From assembly GCA_902500995.1 (NCBI GenBank), contig CABVSR010000005.1, positions 124,001 through 188,000 of the forward strand: DNA of 64,000 bases. The letters are read 5' to 3'. The stretch's first letter is position 1, and every line of letters starts with the position of its first letter. The position numbers and the translations under genes were made by a program. Below, piece by piece: positions 43,250 through 51,867 of this stretch. Origin of the DNA: an uncultured Nitrospira sp. GTDB lineage: Bacteria > Nitrospirota > Nitrospiria > Nitrospirales > Nitrospiraceae. The notes beneath the pieces are model-generated. The model worked only from the letters and a program-made list of their open reading frames with translations, made no database searches and had not been told where the DNA came from.

Positions 43250-44260
43250 ATGAGAATTTTGATCACGGGCGGCGCGGGGTTTCTTGGTAGTCACCTGTCT
43301 GATCTGTTGGTTGGACAGGGGCACGATGTCATTGCGCTCGATAATCTGATCACGGGACGCGCGGAAAACATTGCGCACTTAATTGGGAACCCAAAGTTCA
43401 GCTTCTTAAAATACAACGTGTGCGACTATCTGCATGTGGACGGCCAATTGGACGCGGTCATGCATTTTGCGTCTCCTGCTAGCCCGCAAGATTACCTTGA
43501 GATGCCGATCGCAACGTTGAAAGTGGGCGCGCTCGGTACACACAAGGCGTTAGGGCTGGCGAAAGCCAAGGGCGCTCGCTTCCTCTTGGCCAGCACATCC
43601 GAGGTGTACGGTGATCCGTTACTGAATCCCCAACCGGAAACGTATTGGGGGAACGTCAATCCCATAGGCGCGCGCGGCGTGTATGACGAGGCCAAACGAT
43701 TTGCTGAGGCGATGACGATGGCCTATCACCGGTACCATGGGGTCGACACCAGAATTGTTCGAATATTTAACACCTACGGGCCAAGAATGCGGCCCAAAGA
43801 CGGTCGCGTCGTCTCCAATTTCATCGTGCAAGCACTTCAGGGCAAGCCGTTGACGGTGTTTGGTGACGGTTCTCAGACGCGAAGCTTTTGCTATGTCGAT
43901 GATTTGGTTCGTGGTATCGTGGCGTTATTGATGGCGAAATCCGACAAATCTGTGGCGGAGCGCACCGATCGCACGAAATTTCTGACCCAGAAGCCGGACG
44001 CCATGTTCGACAGCATTCACGACCCGGTGAATATCGGCAATCCGCGGGAACTCACGGTGCGGGGTATCGCAGAGATTATCCTGAAATTGACCGGTTCAAA
44101 AAGCGTGATCGAGGAGCGGCCTCTTCCCGCTGACGATCCGAAGGTCCGGCGACCGGACATCACGAGGGCCAAGAGTCTCTTAGGCTGGGAGCCTCGAGTG
44201 GAGCTTGAGGATGGCATCAGAAAAGCCACCGAGTATTTTCGCCAAGTCGTGGTGAAATGA
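43250..44260 (+). CDS. UDP-glucuronate decarboxylase (UDP-xylose synthase)
   Basis: This SDR enzyme (336 aa) turns UDP-glucuronate into UDP-xylose. The N-terminus is [17 protein letters not shown]. The catalytic STSEVYGDP holds the Ser/Thr and Glu, and Y145/K149 lie in [32 protein letters not shown] and [16 protein letters not shown] are close to canonical UXS sequences. GGGAG lies 7 nt upstream of the ATG. The UDP-glucuronate could come from the dehydrogenase at 25753. It gives a contrast to the divergent UXS-like gene at 24605. Confidence 0.92.
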   Translation: MRILITGGAGFLGSHLSDLLVGQGHDVIALDNLITGRAENIAHLIGNPKFSFLKYNVCDYLHVDGQLDAVMHFASPASPQDYLEMPIATLKVGALGTHKALGLAKAKGARFLLASTSEVYGDPLLNPQPETYWGNVNPIGARGVYDEAKRFAEAMTMAYHRYHGVDTRIVRIFNTYGPRMRPKDGRVVSNFIVQALQGKPLTVFGDGSQTRSFCYVDDLVRGIVALLMAKSDKSVAERTDRTKFLTQKPDAMFDSIHDPVNIGNPRELTVRGIAEIILKLTGSKSVIEERPLPADDPKVRRPDITRAKSLLGWEPRVELEDGIRKATEYFRQVVVK

Positions 44261-44310
44261 GTCACCCGTAGCTCTCGATTAGGACGAGCGGCAAGGAGAC
44301 GGATCGTTCC

Positions 44311-46197
44311 ATGTGTGGGATTGCAGTTGCCATAAGTCTGGATGGGCGAGCGGTGGACCGGTCGGCCGTGGAACGGATGGCCAAGAGCTTGCTTCACCGA
44401 GGCCCTGATGATGGCGGCATCTATGCGGAGGGTGCCGTCGGAATGGGATTTCGCCGGCTGTCTATTCTAGATTTGTCCGAAGCCGGTCACCAGCCCATGA
44501 TCAGTCAGGATGGTCAACACGTCCTGGTATTCAACGGTGAAATTTTCAATTATGTCGAACTCCGTGAGGAGCTTTGCCAATTGGGGCACCAGTTTCGATC
44601 AAGCGGAGATAGCGAGGTGCTGCTCGCCGCTTATCGAGAATGGGGCCGAGAGTGCCTGCCGAAACTCAACGGCATGTGGGCGTTTGTGATTTATGATCGC
44701 CGGCACCGACGAATTTTCGGGTCACGTGATCGATTTGGCGTCAAACCGCTGTACTACAGCCGTGATAACACGGTGATCCAATTCGCGTCAGAGATCAAGG
44801 CCCTTCGCGCATCGGGGTACCAACGAGCAGAGATCAATTGGCGAACGGCTTCCCGGTTTCTCTTAGAAGGACGTCTCGATAACCGTCACGAGACGTTTTA
44901 TGAGGGGATTGAGCAGGTTCCGCCTGGAAGCGGATTTGAGCTCGAACTAGACGGAACCTGGCGCCAATGGTCGTTCTGGTCGCTTGATGCGTTACCCCCG
45001 ACCGTTACCACGGATCCTGCCGCGACTTTCTCAGAGCTTTTCGAGGATTCAGTTCGTATCCGGATGCGAAGTGACGTCCCAGTGGGGGTATGTCTTTCAG
45101 GCGGACTTGATTCCACGGCGATCATTTGTGCTGCGGCGCGTCAACGTGATGCAAGTAGTGGAACGCAACCCGAGTTCCTGCAGGCGTTTTGCTACATGGC
45201 CAAGGAGTTTGATGAGTCGAAGTATATTGCCGACACCTTGGCTCAAACCCGCGCCCAACTCCGCCAGCTTGAAACCAGCCCTGCCGAATTGTGGAATGAT
45301 CTGCGCAAACTGCTGTGGTTTCAAGACGAGCCCGTCCACACCATGACCGCCGTGGTGGGCTATCAACTCATGCGCTTGGCAGCCTCGCACGGAATCCGAG
45401 TCGTGTTGAATGGGCAGGGAGCCGATGAAACGATCGGCGGGTACTCGAGTTACTTTCAGGATTATTGGGTGTCTCTCCTCCAGCAAGGGCGGGTGAGCAC
45501 TGCTTGGCAGGCGGTGAAATCCTATACCGAAGCCCATGGAGGAAATGCGCGTTCCCGCATGATTGCGGCGGCAAGCCGTTGCCTTTCGTGGGAAATGTAT
45601 AAGATTGGCAGGTACCGCGCCTGGGCCCAATCCAGGCGGCAGGCCCGCATACGACAGAATCCCTGGTTTTCAGGAGATTTGACGAGGCATTTTCTCAGCG
45701 AGGACATTTCTCCCAGTTCCGCAGCGTTGTCTACAGCACTCAAACAGTCCGTGGTATCGGCTCCATTACCCTTATATCTTCGGATCGAAGATCGCAATTC
45801 CATGGCGCATTCCGTGGAGGCGCGACTACCGTTCTTGGACTATCGGCTCGTGTCGTTTGTGTGTGGTCTGCCGGACGACTGGAAGGTGCGAGGGCCGTGG
45901 AACAAGTATGTGCTTCGAGAAGGGATGAGGGGGAGAATCCCTGAATCCGTGCGGAGTAGGGTCGACAAAATGGGATTTCCGACCGCGAGCAAAAAGTGGT
46001 TTGCGCATGATTTGTACGAGCCCCTTCGAGACGTTCTCGCCAGCCGGACCTTACGGGAGCGAGGCATCTATAACACCAATGCGCTCATAGCCGACCTGGA
46101 TCGGCACCGTCGGGGAGAGGCTGATTTCTCCAACAAACTGTTTCATGTGGCTGAATTCGAAATCCTGTCGGAACTTGCAGGCCAACCGCCTGTCTAG
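44311..46197 (+). CDS. Asparagine synthetase-like amidotransferase
   Basis: This 628-residue glutamine-hydrolysing enzyme has the N-terminal nucleophile C2 (MCGIAVAIS), the glutaminase motifs LLHRGPDDGG and VFNGEIFNYVELR, and SRDRFGVKPLYY. The synthetase half has the ATP pyrophosphatase motif CLSGGLDSTAI at about 265. In polysaccharide loci, including exosortase A-type loci, such proteins are thought to amidate uronic acids or transfer amino groups on sugars; it may not make free asparagine. It starts 50 nt after the UXS gene. Confidence 0.88.
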   Translation: MCGIAVAISLDGRAVDRSAVERMAKSLLHRGPDDGGIYAEGAVGMGFRRLSILDLSEAGHQPMISQDGQHVLVFNGEIFNYVELREELCQLGHQFRSSGDSEVLLAAYREWGRECLPKLNGMWAFVIYDRRHRRIFGSRDRFGVKPLYYSRDNTVIQFASEIKALRASGYQRAEINWRTASRFLLEGRLDNRHETFYEGIEQVPPGSGFELELDGTWRQWSFWSLDALPPTVTTDPAATFSELFEDSVRIRMRSDVPVGVCLSGGLDSTAIICAAARQRDASSGTQPEFLQAFCYMAKEFDESKYIADTLAQTRAQLRQLETSPAELWNDLRKLLWFQDEPVHTMTAVVGYQLMRLAASHGIRVVLNGQGADETIGGYSSYFQDYWVSLLQQGRVSTAWQAVKSYTEAHGGNARSRMIAAASRCLSWEMYKIGRYRAWAQSRRQARIRQNPWFSGDLTRHFLSEDISPSSAALSTALKQSVVSAPLPLYLRIEDRNSMAHSVEARLPFLDYRLVSFVCGLPDDWKVRGPWNKYVLREGMRGRIPESVRSRVDKMGFPTASKKWFAHDLYEPLRDVLASRTLRERGIYNTNALIADLDRHRRGEADFSNKLFHVAEFEILSELAGQPPV

Positions 46198-46281
46198 CGT
46201 TCAGGAATCGTTTGACTGTCCGCTCTGTGACGAGATGCAGTCGTTAGAGAGTCCGGCAGGTCCTCACCAGAAGGTCCTCCC

Positions 46282-46305
46282 ATGAAGCGAGTCATGAGAC
46301 TGTGA
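46282..46305 (+). promoter_or_regulatory. 7-codon leader frame made by a start-codon duplication
   Basis: ATGAAGCGAGT (46282-46292) recurs 20 nt later as GTGAAGCGAGT (46302-46312), the start of the next gene. The first copy opens a mini-frame M-K-R-V-M-R-L whose stop TGA (46303-46305) overlaps the GTG start. Ribosomes starting at the better ATG would end exactly on the real start, so the pair could act as a coupling device. Confidence 0.4.
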
Positions 46306-47678
46306 AGCGAGTTCTGATGGTCGCGTATTACTTTCCGCCGGTAGCGGCGAGCGGCGCCATGCGCCCGCTAGGGTTTTGTCGAAATCTGGCTACGTACGGC
46401 TGGAGCCCTCAGGTGCTCACGACGACTCCGGAATGTGTGTACCCCGTGCATCCGGTTGATCAGAAACTCGGCGAGCGGGTGCCGGCAGAAGTTGAGATCA
46501 TCCGGGTGCCATACATCGATCAGTTTCAGCGGGTGTTGCGATATCGTGAAATACTCCGGGGGATGATCCGAAGGACGGCTCCTCGTGAACCGGAAAAGAA
46601 CGTCGAGTCTACGGCTATCCCCGCCGCTGAAGCGGGCGCAGGGCGGGCGGCCATCAAGGACTTGCTGCTCGATTGGGCCTTCGCATTTCCGGACCGCCAA
46701 TGCGGCTGGCATCGCCAGGCGGTTCGTGCGATGCAGGCTTCCGTCGGAACGGACATCCCGGACGTGATTTTTGCGACCGGCGGGCCCTGGACAAGTTTCC
46801 GGGTCGGCGCAACGCTTGCCGAGGCCTTCAACCGTCCACTGGTATTGGATTACCGGGATCCTTGGAACTGCAACCCCTTTTATTCCTTCAGCTCGGAGAC
46901 ATTGACCAAGAAATCAAGGGCGACGGAAGCGCAAGTCTGTCAAATCGCCAGTCATGTTATCGCCAATACCGAGGAGCTTCGCGAGCGACTGATTGAAGAA
47001 TACGGCAGCCTCCAAGACCGCTGCACCTGGATTCCGAACGGATTCGACCGCCAAACGTTGACCCCCGACCACGTGTTTGGCGGGCAATCGGATCTAAGCC
47101 CACCCGCTGCAGGGTATGAGCTCTGCCATTTTGGAACGGTGTATGGAAAAAGGAGTCCTCGGGTCCTACTGCAAGCGGTGTGGGAACTGTTTCAGGAGAA
47201 TCAGTTGAAACCGGAAGCCATTCGGCTACGTTTCGTCGGGGGATGGGACACCACGGATCAAGAGTGTGAGCGGTACGCGGTAAGCCTTGAGAAGCATGGC
47301 TTTCTCCGGCGTGAACCTCCGGTGTCCCACAGTGTGTGTCTCCGAGAAATGCAGCGATCAAGTGTCTTGCTTGTCCTTCAGCCAGACTCTCCTTTGCAGA
47401 TTCCTGCCAAAATTTACGAATATATTGCGACCGGTCGTCCCCTGCTACTTATAGGCGGGGAAGGCGCCACCGCCAATTTAGTGGCTCGGCATGGACTAGG
47501 CGTGAGCAGTCCGAATCAGGTTTCACGAATCAAGGCGCTGTTACAATCGGTGGCGAATGGGACGCAACAGCTGGTTCCACCTGAGGCTGCCCGCGTGAAT
47601 CGGTTTGAATATTACTCGCTGACCGGGGAGTTGGCGGCCATCTTTGATGCCGTTGATCGCACGAAATCGTCGCAGTAA
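46302..47678 (+). CDS. Glycosyltransferase, GT4-like
   Basis: This GT-B enzyme has 458 aa. It opens with VLMVAYYFPPVAASGAMRPL, typical of a group of EPS-locus transferases. VLDYRDPWNCNPF, HFGTVYGKRSPRVLLQA and IPAKIYEYIATGRPLLLIG mark the donor half. An Ala/Glu-rich insertion (about residues 95-130) lies in the N-terminal half. The start is GTG 46302, coupled to the mini-frame described separately. It stands 104 nt after the amidotransferase and 10 nt before the FemAB-like gene. Confidence 0.87.
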   Translation: MKRVLMVAYYFPPVAASGAMRPLGFCRNLATYGWSPQVLTTTPECVYPVHPVDQKLGERVPAEVEIIRVPYIDQFQRVLRYREILRGMIRRTAPREPEKNVESTAIPAAEAGAGRAAIKDLLLDWAFAFPDRQCGWHRQAVRAMQASVGTDIPDVIFATGGPWTSFRVGATLAEAFNRPLVLDYRDPWNCNPFYSFSSETLTKKSRATEAQVCQIASHVIANTEELRERLIEEYGSLQDRCTWIPNGFDRQTLTPDHVFGGQSDLSPPAAGYELCHFGTVYGKRSPRVLLQAVWELFQENQLKPEAIRLRFVGGWDTTDQECERYAVSLEKHGFLRREPPVSHSVCLREMQRSSVLLVLQPDSPLQIPAKIYEYIATGRPLLLIGGEGATANLVARHGLGVSSPNQVSRIKALLQSVANGTQQLVPPEAARVNRFEYYSLTGELAAIFDAVDRTKSSQ

Positions 47679-47688
47679 CCTTCTGATC

Positions 47689-48735
47689 ATGAGTACGTTA
47701 CGAACTTCAGACCTCGGGCGAACCGACGCCGATGTGTTGGCTTGGGACAGCTATGTGCAGAGCTCTCCCATAAGTTCCGGATATCATCTGTCAGGCTGGC
47801 GTCGTGTCATAGAGGATGCCTTTGGTCACGGCACTTATTACCTGGTCGCTCATGAAGCCAATGGAACCATCCATGGCATAGCGCCCCTGGTACTTCTGGC
47901 GAGCCGGGGGTTTGGCCGGTTTCTGGTTTCTCTCCCCTTCGTAAATTACGGAGGCTTTCTCGCGACCTCCCCCGATGCGTATCGAGCACTCGAATCCGCG
48001 GCCATTGAAAAGGCGCGGGAGCTGGACGCCGCTCATATTGAGCTTCGACATGAATGGCCGAGAGAAACCTCCTGGGCCTCGACCGAACGCAAGGTGTCGA
48101 TGAGGCTTTCCTTGCCGGGCTCGTTCGACATGCTGATGAAGGGGTTTCCCTCAAAATTGCGGAGTCAGGTTCGCCGAGCTCAAAAAGAAGGCATGACGGC
48201 GCGCGTCAGCGGGAGCGAATGTCTGGACGAGTTTTATACGGTGTTCTCACGGTGTATGCGCGATTTGGGAACCCCAGTGTATGCCAAGGAGTTCTTTGCG
48301 AAGATTCTTGAAGTGTTCCCGAAGGAGGCGCGCATCTGCGTCGTCTCCCATGGAAGTGTGCCGGTCGCCGCTGGATTTCTCTACGGATTCCGTTCGTCAT
48401 TGGAAATTCCCTGGGCGTCGTCGGACAAACGCTATAACAAGCTCGCTCCCAATATGATGCTGTATGGCGCCGTGTTGGAGTATGCCTGCCAACAGGGATT
48501 TCACGTGTTCGATTTTGGCCGATCGAGTCCCGACAGCGGAACCTACCGATTTAAGGAGCAATGGGGAGCCCAGCCCCATCAACTCTATTGGTACTATTGG
48601 ATGGGACAGGGGCGTGAGATGCCACAGCTGAATCCGCAAAATCCTAAATATGCGCTCGCTATTCGCGTATGGCAGAAATTGCCGCTGATCATTGCGAATC
48701 TGCTGGGACCGCACATTGTGAAACATCTTCCATGA
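47689..48735 (+). CDS. FemAB-like GNAT acyl/aminoacyl transferase, EPS-associated
   Basis: This 348-residue protein has the double-GNAT FemAB pattern: FPSKLRSQVRRAQKEGM, ICVVSHGSVPVAAGFLYGFR, YNKLAPNMMLYGAVLEYA and FDFGRSSPDSGTYRFKEQWG. Proteins of this type occur with exosortase/EPS loci and may attach an amino acid or acyl group to a glycan or lipid. ATG 47689 avoids overlap with the previous gene; the frame is open to 47644. It overlaps the next gene by 4 nt (ATGA). Confidence 0.85.
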   Translation: MSTLRTSDLGRTDADVLAWDSYVQSSPISSGYHLSGWRRVIEDAFGHGTYYLVAHEANGTIHGIAPLVLLASRGFGRFLVSLPFVNYGGFLATSPDAYRALESAAIEKARELDAAHIELRHEWPRETSWASTERKVSMRLSLPGSFDMLMKGFPSKLRSQVRRAQKEGMTARVSGSECLDEFYTVFSRCMRDLGTPVYAKEFFAKILEVFPKEARICVVSHGSVPVAAGFLYGFRSSLEIPWASSDKRYNKLAPNMMLYGAVLEYACQQGFHVFDFGRSSPDSGTYRFKEQWGAQPHQLYWYYWMGQGREMPQLNPQNPKYALAIRVWQKLPLIIANLLGPHIVKHLP

Positions 48736-50003
48736 GGGTACAGCGAACGCTCCCCCCGTCGGCCGCACCAATCGAATGGCGTGATCTCGTAGAGGGGTTA
48801 GTAGGACTCGTGCGCCCTCAGGTCACCATGGATCGTCTCCAAGCTGAGTTTCGCGCGCACTTTGGAGTAAAACATGTCTGGTTCGTGTCATCAGGAAAAG
48901 CCGCCCTCACGCTAATTCTCCGGGCACTCCATAAACTCTCCACACGCCGTCAGGTGGTCGTGCCAGGATACACATGCTTTTCTGTCCCATCGGCCGTGGT
49001 TCGTGCCGGCTTGTCGGTGCGGCTGTGTGATATGAATCCGGAGACACTAGACTTTGATGGCAGGCACTTGGAAGAAGTGGCTGATTCCGACGCGCTGTGT
49101 GTATTGGCGACACATTTACTGGGGGTTGGAGTAGATGTGCCGCGAGTCGCCGAAATCTGCCGCCCGCGCGGCATTTTTGTGGTGGAGGACGTGGCGCAAG
49201 GATTCGGGGGCGAGCGTGACGGCAAGCGGTTCGGCACCATGGGCGATGTGTCCTTCCTGAGTTTTGGAAGGGGAAAGAACATTACCTGCGGATCCGGAGG
49301 CGCGATTCTGACGAATGACGATCGGATCGGCGAGGCTCTGGCTCAGGAGTATGCGCAACTTCCGGATGAATCCCTTGCTGGCCGGCTAATAAATTGGCTG
49401 GAGGTTGCGGCGACACAGCTTCTCATCCACCCATCTCGGTATTGGTTCCCGGCCGGGCTTCCTTTCCTCAAACTGGGGGACACGAAGTTCTACACAGATT
49501 TCCCGCTCACCCGAATGGATTCGGTTCGGGCTGGGCTATTACGCCGATGGCACACGCGATTATCCCGTTCGACCGCCAGTCGTATGGCTCACGCGAACGA
49601 TTTGCGCCGATCGATTTCCTCGCACTGCCAGACCGTCAGATCTGGCCAAGGGCAGGCCGTCTATCTGCGGTTCCCGTTGTTGATGCGCTCACGGAAGGAA
49701 AAAGATGCTCTGTGCCGGATGTCCGCGGAGCAGGGCTTGGGCATCAGCTCCATGTACCCTTCTGCGGTTGGGCAGATTGCGGAACTGTCTGCAGCACTCG
49801 CCTCCGAGCATGCGCCTCAATCCATGACAATTGCGGAGCGGCTGGTGACGTTGCCCACCCACGAGCTCTTGTCAGATCCTGATCTGGGCCGGCTGTGCGC
49901 CGCTGTGGAAAGCATTCAGCGGGATCAAGGACTGGATATGGACAGTTCTCGGGAAGCGCTTGGAGCGCAAGGGCGCCCGCCGGCAATGCCTCGAGCCCAT
50001 TGA
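48732..50003 (+). CDS. DegT/DnrJ/EryC1-family PLP aminotransferase
   Basis: This sugar aminotransferase (423 aa) would convert a keto sugar to an amino sugar. HVWFVSSGKAALTLILRAL forms the cofactor-phosphate region, VVEDVAQGFGG holds the ring-stacking Asp, and K182 in SFGRGKNITCGSGG is the Schiff-base Lys. The motif is unusual in reading FGRGKN where FHPxKx is commoner. ATG 48732 overlaps the FemAB-like stop; the frame is open to 48669. Its C-terminal tail (QGRPPAMPRAH) is probably unstructured. No 4,6-dehydratase that would give it a keto sugar is visible nearby. Confidence 0.87.
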   Translation: MRVQRTLPPSAAPIEWRDLVEGLVGLVRPQVTMDRLQAEFRAHFGVKHVWFVSSGKAALTLILRALHKLSTRRQVVVPGYTCFSVPSAVVRAGLSVRLCDMNPETLDFDGRHLEEVADSDALCVLATHLLGVGVDVPRVAEICRPRGIFVVEDVAQGFGGERDGKRFGTMGDVSFLSFGRGKNITCGSGGAILTNDDRIGEALAQEYAQLPDESLAGRLINWLEVAATQLLIHPSRYWFPAGLPFLKLGDTKFYTDFPLTRMDSVRAGLLRRWHTRLSRSTASRMAHANDLRRSISSHCQTVRSGQGQAVYLRFPLLMRSRKEKDALCRMSAEQGLGISSMYPSAVGQIAELSAALASEHAPQSMTIAERLVTLPTHELLSDPDLGRLCAAVESIQRDQGLDMDSSREALGAQGRPPAMPRAH

Positions 50004-50058
50004 AGATGAGAAAACAACGGTCGTGATTTCGCGGAGCAGATAATCGGGGAACGTGGCG

Positions 50059-51198
50059 ATGTGGTTCGTTGAATGGATATTCTGGGGCTCTCTGGCCTTT
50101 ATATTTTATGCCTATGCGGGCTATCTACTCATATTGGTGGGCATCTCAGTTTTCAGAAGCCGGCCTGTACTGATAGGAAACGTCCAGCCGATGGTCTCGT
50201 TTATTATCACCGCCTATAATGAAGAGTTACGAATCAAGGATAAGATCGAGAATAGTTTCCAGCAGCAGTACCCCAAAGAACGGCTTGAAATCGTGGTGGC
50301 ATCTGATTGCTCGTCGGACAAGACTGATGAGATCGTGCGATCTTATGCATCCTCAGGCGTACGTCTCATTCGCGCTGTAGAACGAAAGGGGAAAGAGGCG
50401 GCTCAAAAACTGGCGGTCAGTCAAACGAATGGGGACGTGCTGGTTTTTTCTGACGTGGCCACCACCTTACCATCCGACGGCATCGCGAATATTGTCAAAG
50501 CGTTTCATGACCCAACGGTCGGCTGCGTCAGTAGCGTCGATCGTTTTGTGGACGCGCAAGGCAACTTGAGTGGAGAGGGCGCGTACGTGAAGTACGAAAT
50601 GCTCCTGCGACAATTGGAGACGAAGGTCAATACCCTGGTGGGGCTCAGCGGTTCGTTTTTTGCCGCACGACGAACGGTTTGCAGCCCCTGGGCGGACGAT
50701 CTTCAAAGTGACTTCAACACGCTGCTCAATTCAATGAGGGTTGGTCTCCGGGGTATTTCAGATCCCCATAGCGTGGGGTATTACAAGAATTTATCGGATG
50801 AGAAGAAAGAATATCAGCGGAAGGTCAGAACGGTGTTGCGAGGTATTGCGGTGTTGATGCGCAGCCTGCCGATGTTGAATCCATTTCAGTATGGGATGTT
50901 CGCCTGGCAGCTCTTCAGCCATAAATTGTGCCGGTGGTTGGTTCCATTTGCCATGATTGGTGCGGGGATTTCGAATGCTCTGTTGGCGACACAATCCAGC
51001 TTGTATGCAACGCTGCTCGTAGGACAACTGCTGTTCTATGTCACGGCAGCGGCCTATGCCCTGTTTCACTGGATGCCGAAGAGCAGCGTATTGCGGTTGC
51101 CTTCGTTCTTTGTGGTGGTCAATCTGTCCATTCTTGATGCCTGGATGAGATATTTTCGCGGCGACCGAGTGTTTCGCTGGGAGCCGTCCAAGCGTTGA
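50059..51198 (+). CDS. Membrane glycosyltransferase, GT2 family
   Basis: This GT2 enzyme (about 379 aa) has an N-terminal membrane segment (FWGSLAFIFYAYAGYLLIL) and two or three C-terminal ones. The catalytic GT-A domain has SFIITAYNEELRIKDKIENS, VVASDCSSDKTDEI and VLVFSDVATTLP as the DxD-like site. The layout resembles processive synthases, but the QxxRW motif is not obvious, so one-sugar addition is as likely. ATG 50059 has GGGGA 8 nt upstream; GTG 50053 is also possible. Confidence 0.87.
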   Translation: MWFVEWIFWGSLAFIFYAYAGYLLILVGISVFRSRPVLIGNVQPMVSFIITAYNEELRIKDKIENSFQQQYPKERLEIVVASDCSSDKTDEIVRSYASSGVRLIRAVERKGKEAAQKLAVSQTNGDVLVFSDVATTLPSDGIANIVKAFHDPTVGCVSSVDRFVDAQGNLSGEGAYVKYEMLLRQLETKVNTLVGLSGSFFAARRTVCSPWADDLQSDFNTLLNSMRVGLRGISDPHSVGYYKNLSDEKKEYQRKVRTVLRGIAVLMRSLPMLNPFQYGMFAWQLFSHKLCRWLVPFAMIGAGISNALLATQSSLYATLLVGQLLFYVTAAAYALFHWMPKSSVLRLPSFFVVVNLSILDAWMRYFRGDRVFRWEPSKR

Positions 51199-51283
51199 AC
51201 GGATGGTGCATTCACTCGTACTGAGAAGACGTCAGAGCTGTTCCGAGACTCGCTCTGTGTGAAACAAGACAAAGAGGTACCAA

Positions 51284-51679
51284 ATGGCTGCACAGTCTGA
51301 GCGGAAAGAGTTACGTCATTTTGGATTGATTGTTGGCGGCGTTTTTTGTGTCATTGGTGTCTGGCCGATGATTCGCCATGGAGAAGCGTTGCGCCTCTGG
51401 GCTCTCGTTCCCGGAGCGCTGCTGATTCCGTTGGGGCTCGTGGCCCCGTTCATGCTGAGGCCGCTGTTTAAAGGCTGGATGAAAGTCGGCCATGTAATGG
51501 GCTGGATCAATACAAGAATCATCCTGGGGATTCTGTATTTCGGACTGATCACTCCTATGGGCGTGGTGATGCGCCTGTTTGGCTGGGACTCGATGAGGAG
51601 AGCACTCAGCCGAGATGCCGAAACCTACAGGGTCGTTCGACCAGCAAGACCACGAGACCATATGACGAGACAATTCTAG
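51284..51679 (+). CDS. SxtJ-family membrane protein
   Basis: This small membrane protein (131 aa) has three or four hydrophobic segments (HFGLIVGGVFCVIGVWPMI, LWALVPGALLIPLGLVAPFM, ILGILYFGLITPMGVVMRLF). It matches the SxtJ family, named from the saxitoxin cluster and common beside carbamoyltransferases. Its function is unknown; a role as membrane partner of carbamoylation is the usual suggestion. A DUF5989 gene follows after 15 nt. The ATG has AAAGAGG 8 nt upstream. Confidence 0.82.
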   Translation: MAAQSERKELRHFGLIVGGVFCVIGVWPMIRHGEALRLWALVPGALLIPLGLVAPFMLRPLFKGWMKVGHVMGWINTRIILGILYFGLITPMGVVMRLFGWDSMRRALSRDAETYRVVRPARPRDHMTRQF

Positions 51680-51694
51680 GTCAACGGAGGGCGT

Positions 51695-51847
51695 ATGGGT
51701 GAATTTTTGACAGAGCTGTGGGCATTCATGAAGGAACGAAAGAAGTTCTGGTTATTGCCGATCATCGTCATGCTGGTGTTACTCGGCAGCCTGATTGTCC
51801 TCACACAAGGCTCGGCAGTCGCTCCGTTCATTTACACGCTGTTTTAA
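51695..51847 (+). CDS. DUF5989 small membrane protein (50 aa)
   Basis: This very short gene is easily missed. Its 50-residue product starts MGEFLTELWAFMKERKKFW, has one membrane segment (about 20-38: LLPIIVMLVLLGSLIVL) and ends AVAPFIYTLF, which matches the DUF5989 family. That family almost always sits next to SxtJ and carbamoyltransferase genes. ACGGAGG lies 4-5 nt before the ATG. It is 15 nt after SxtJ and 20 nt before the deacetylase gene. Its function is unknown; it may be an accessory subunit of SxtJ. Confidence 0.8.
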   Translation: MGEFLTELWAFMKERKKFWLLPIIVMLVLLGSLIVLTQGSAVAPFIYTLF

Positions 51848-51867
51848 TCTGTGAGCCGTCCTGATTC

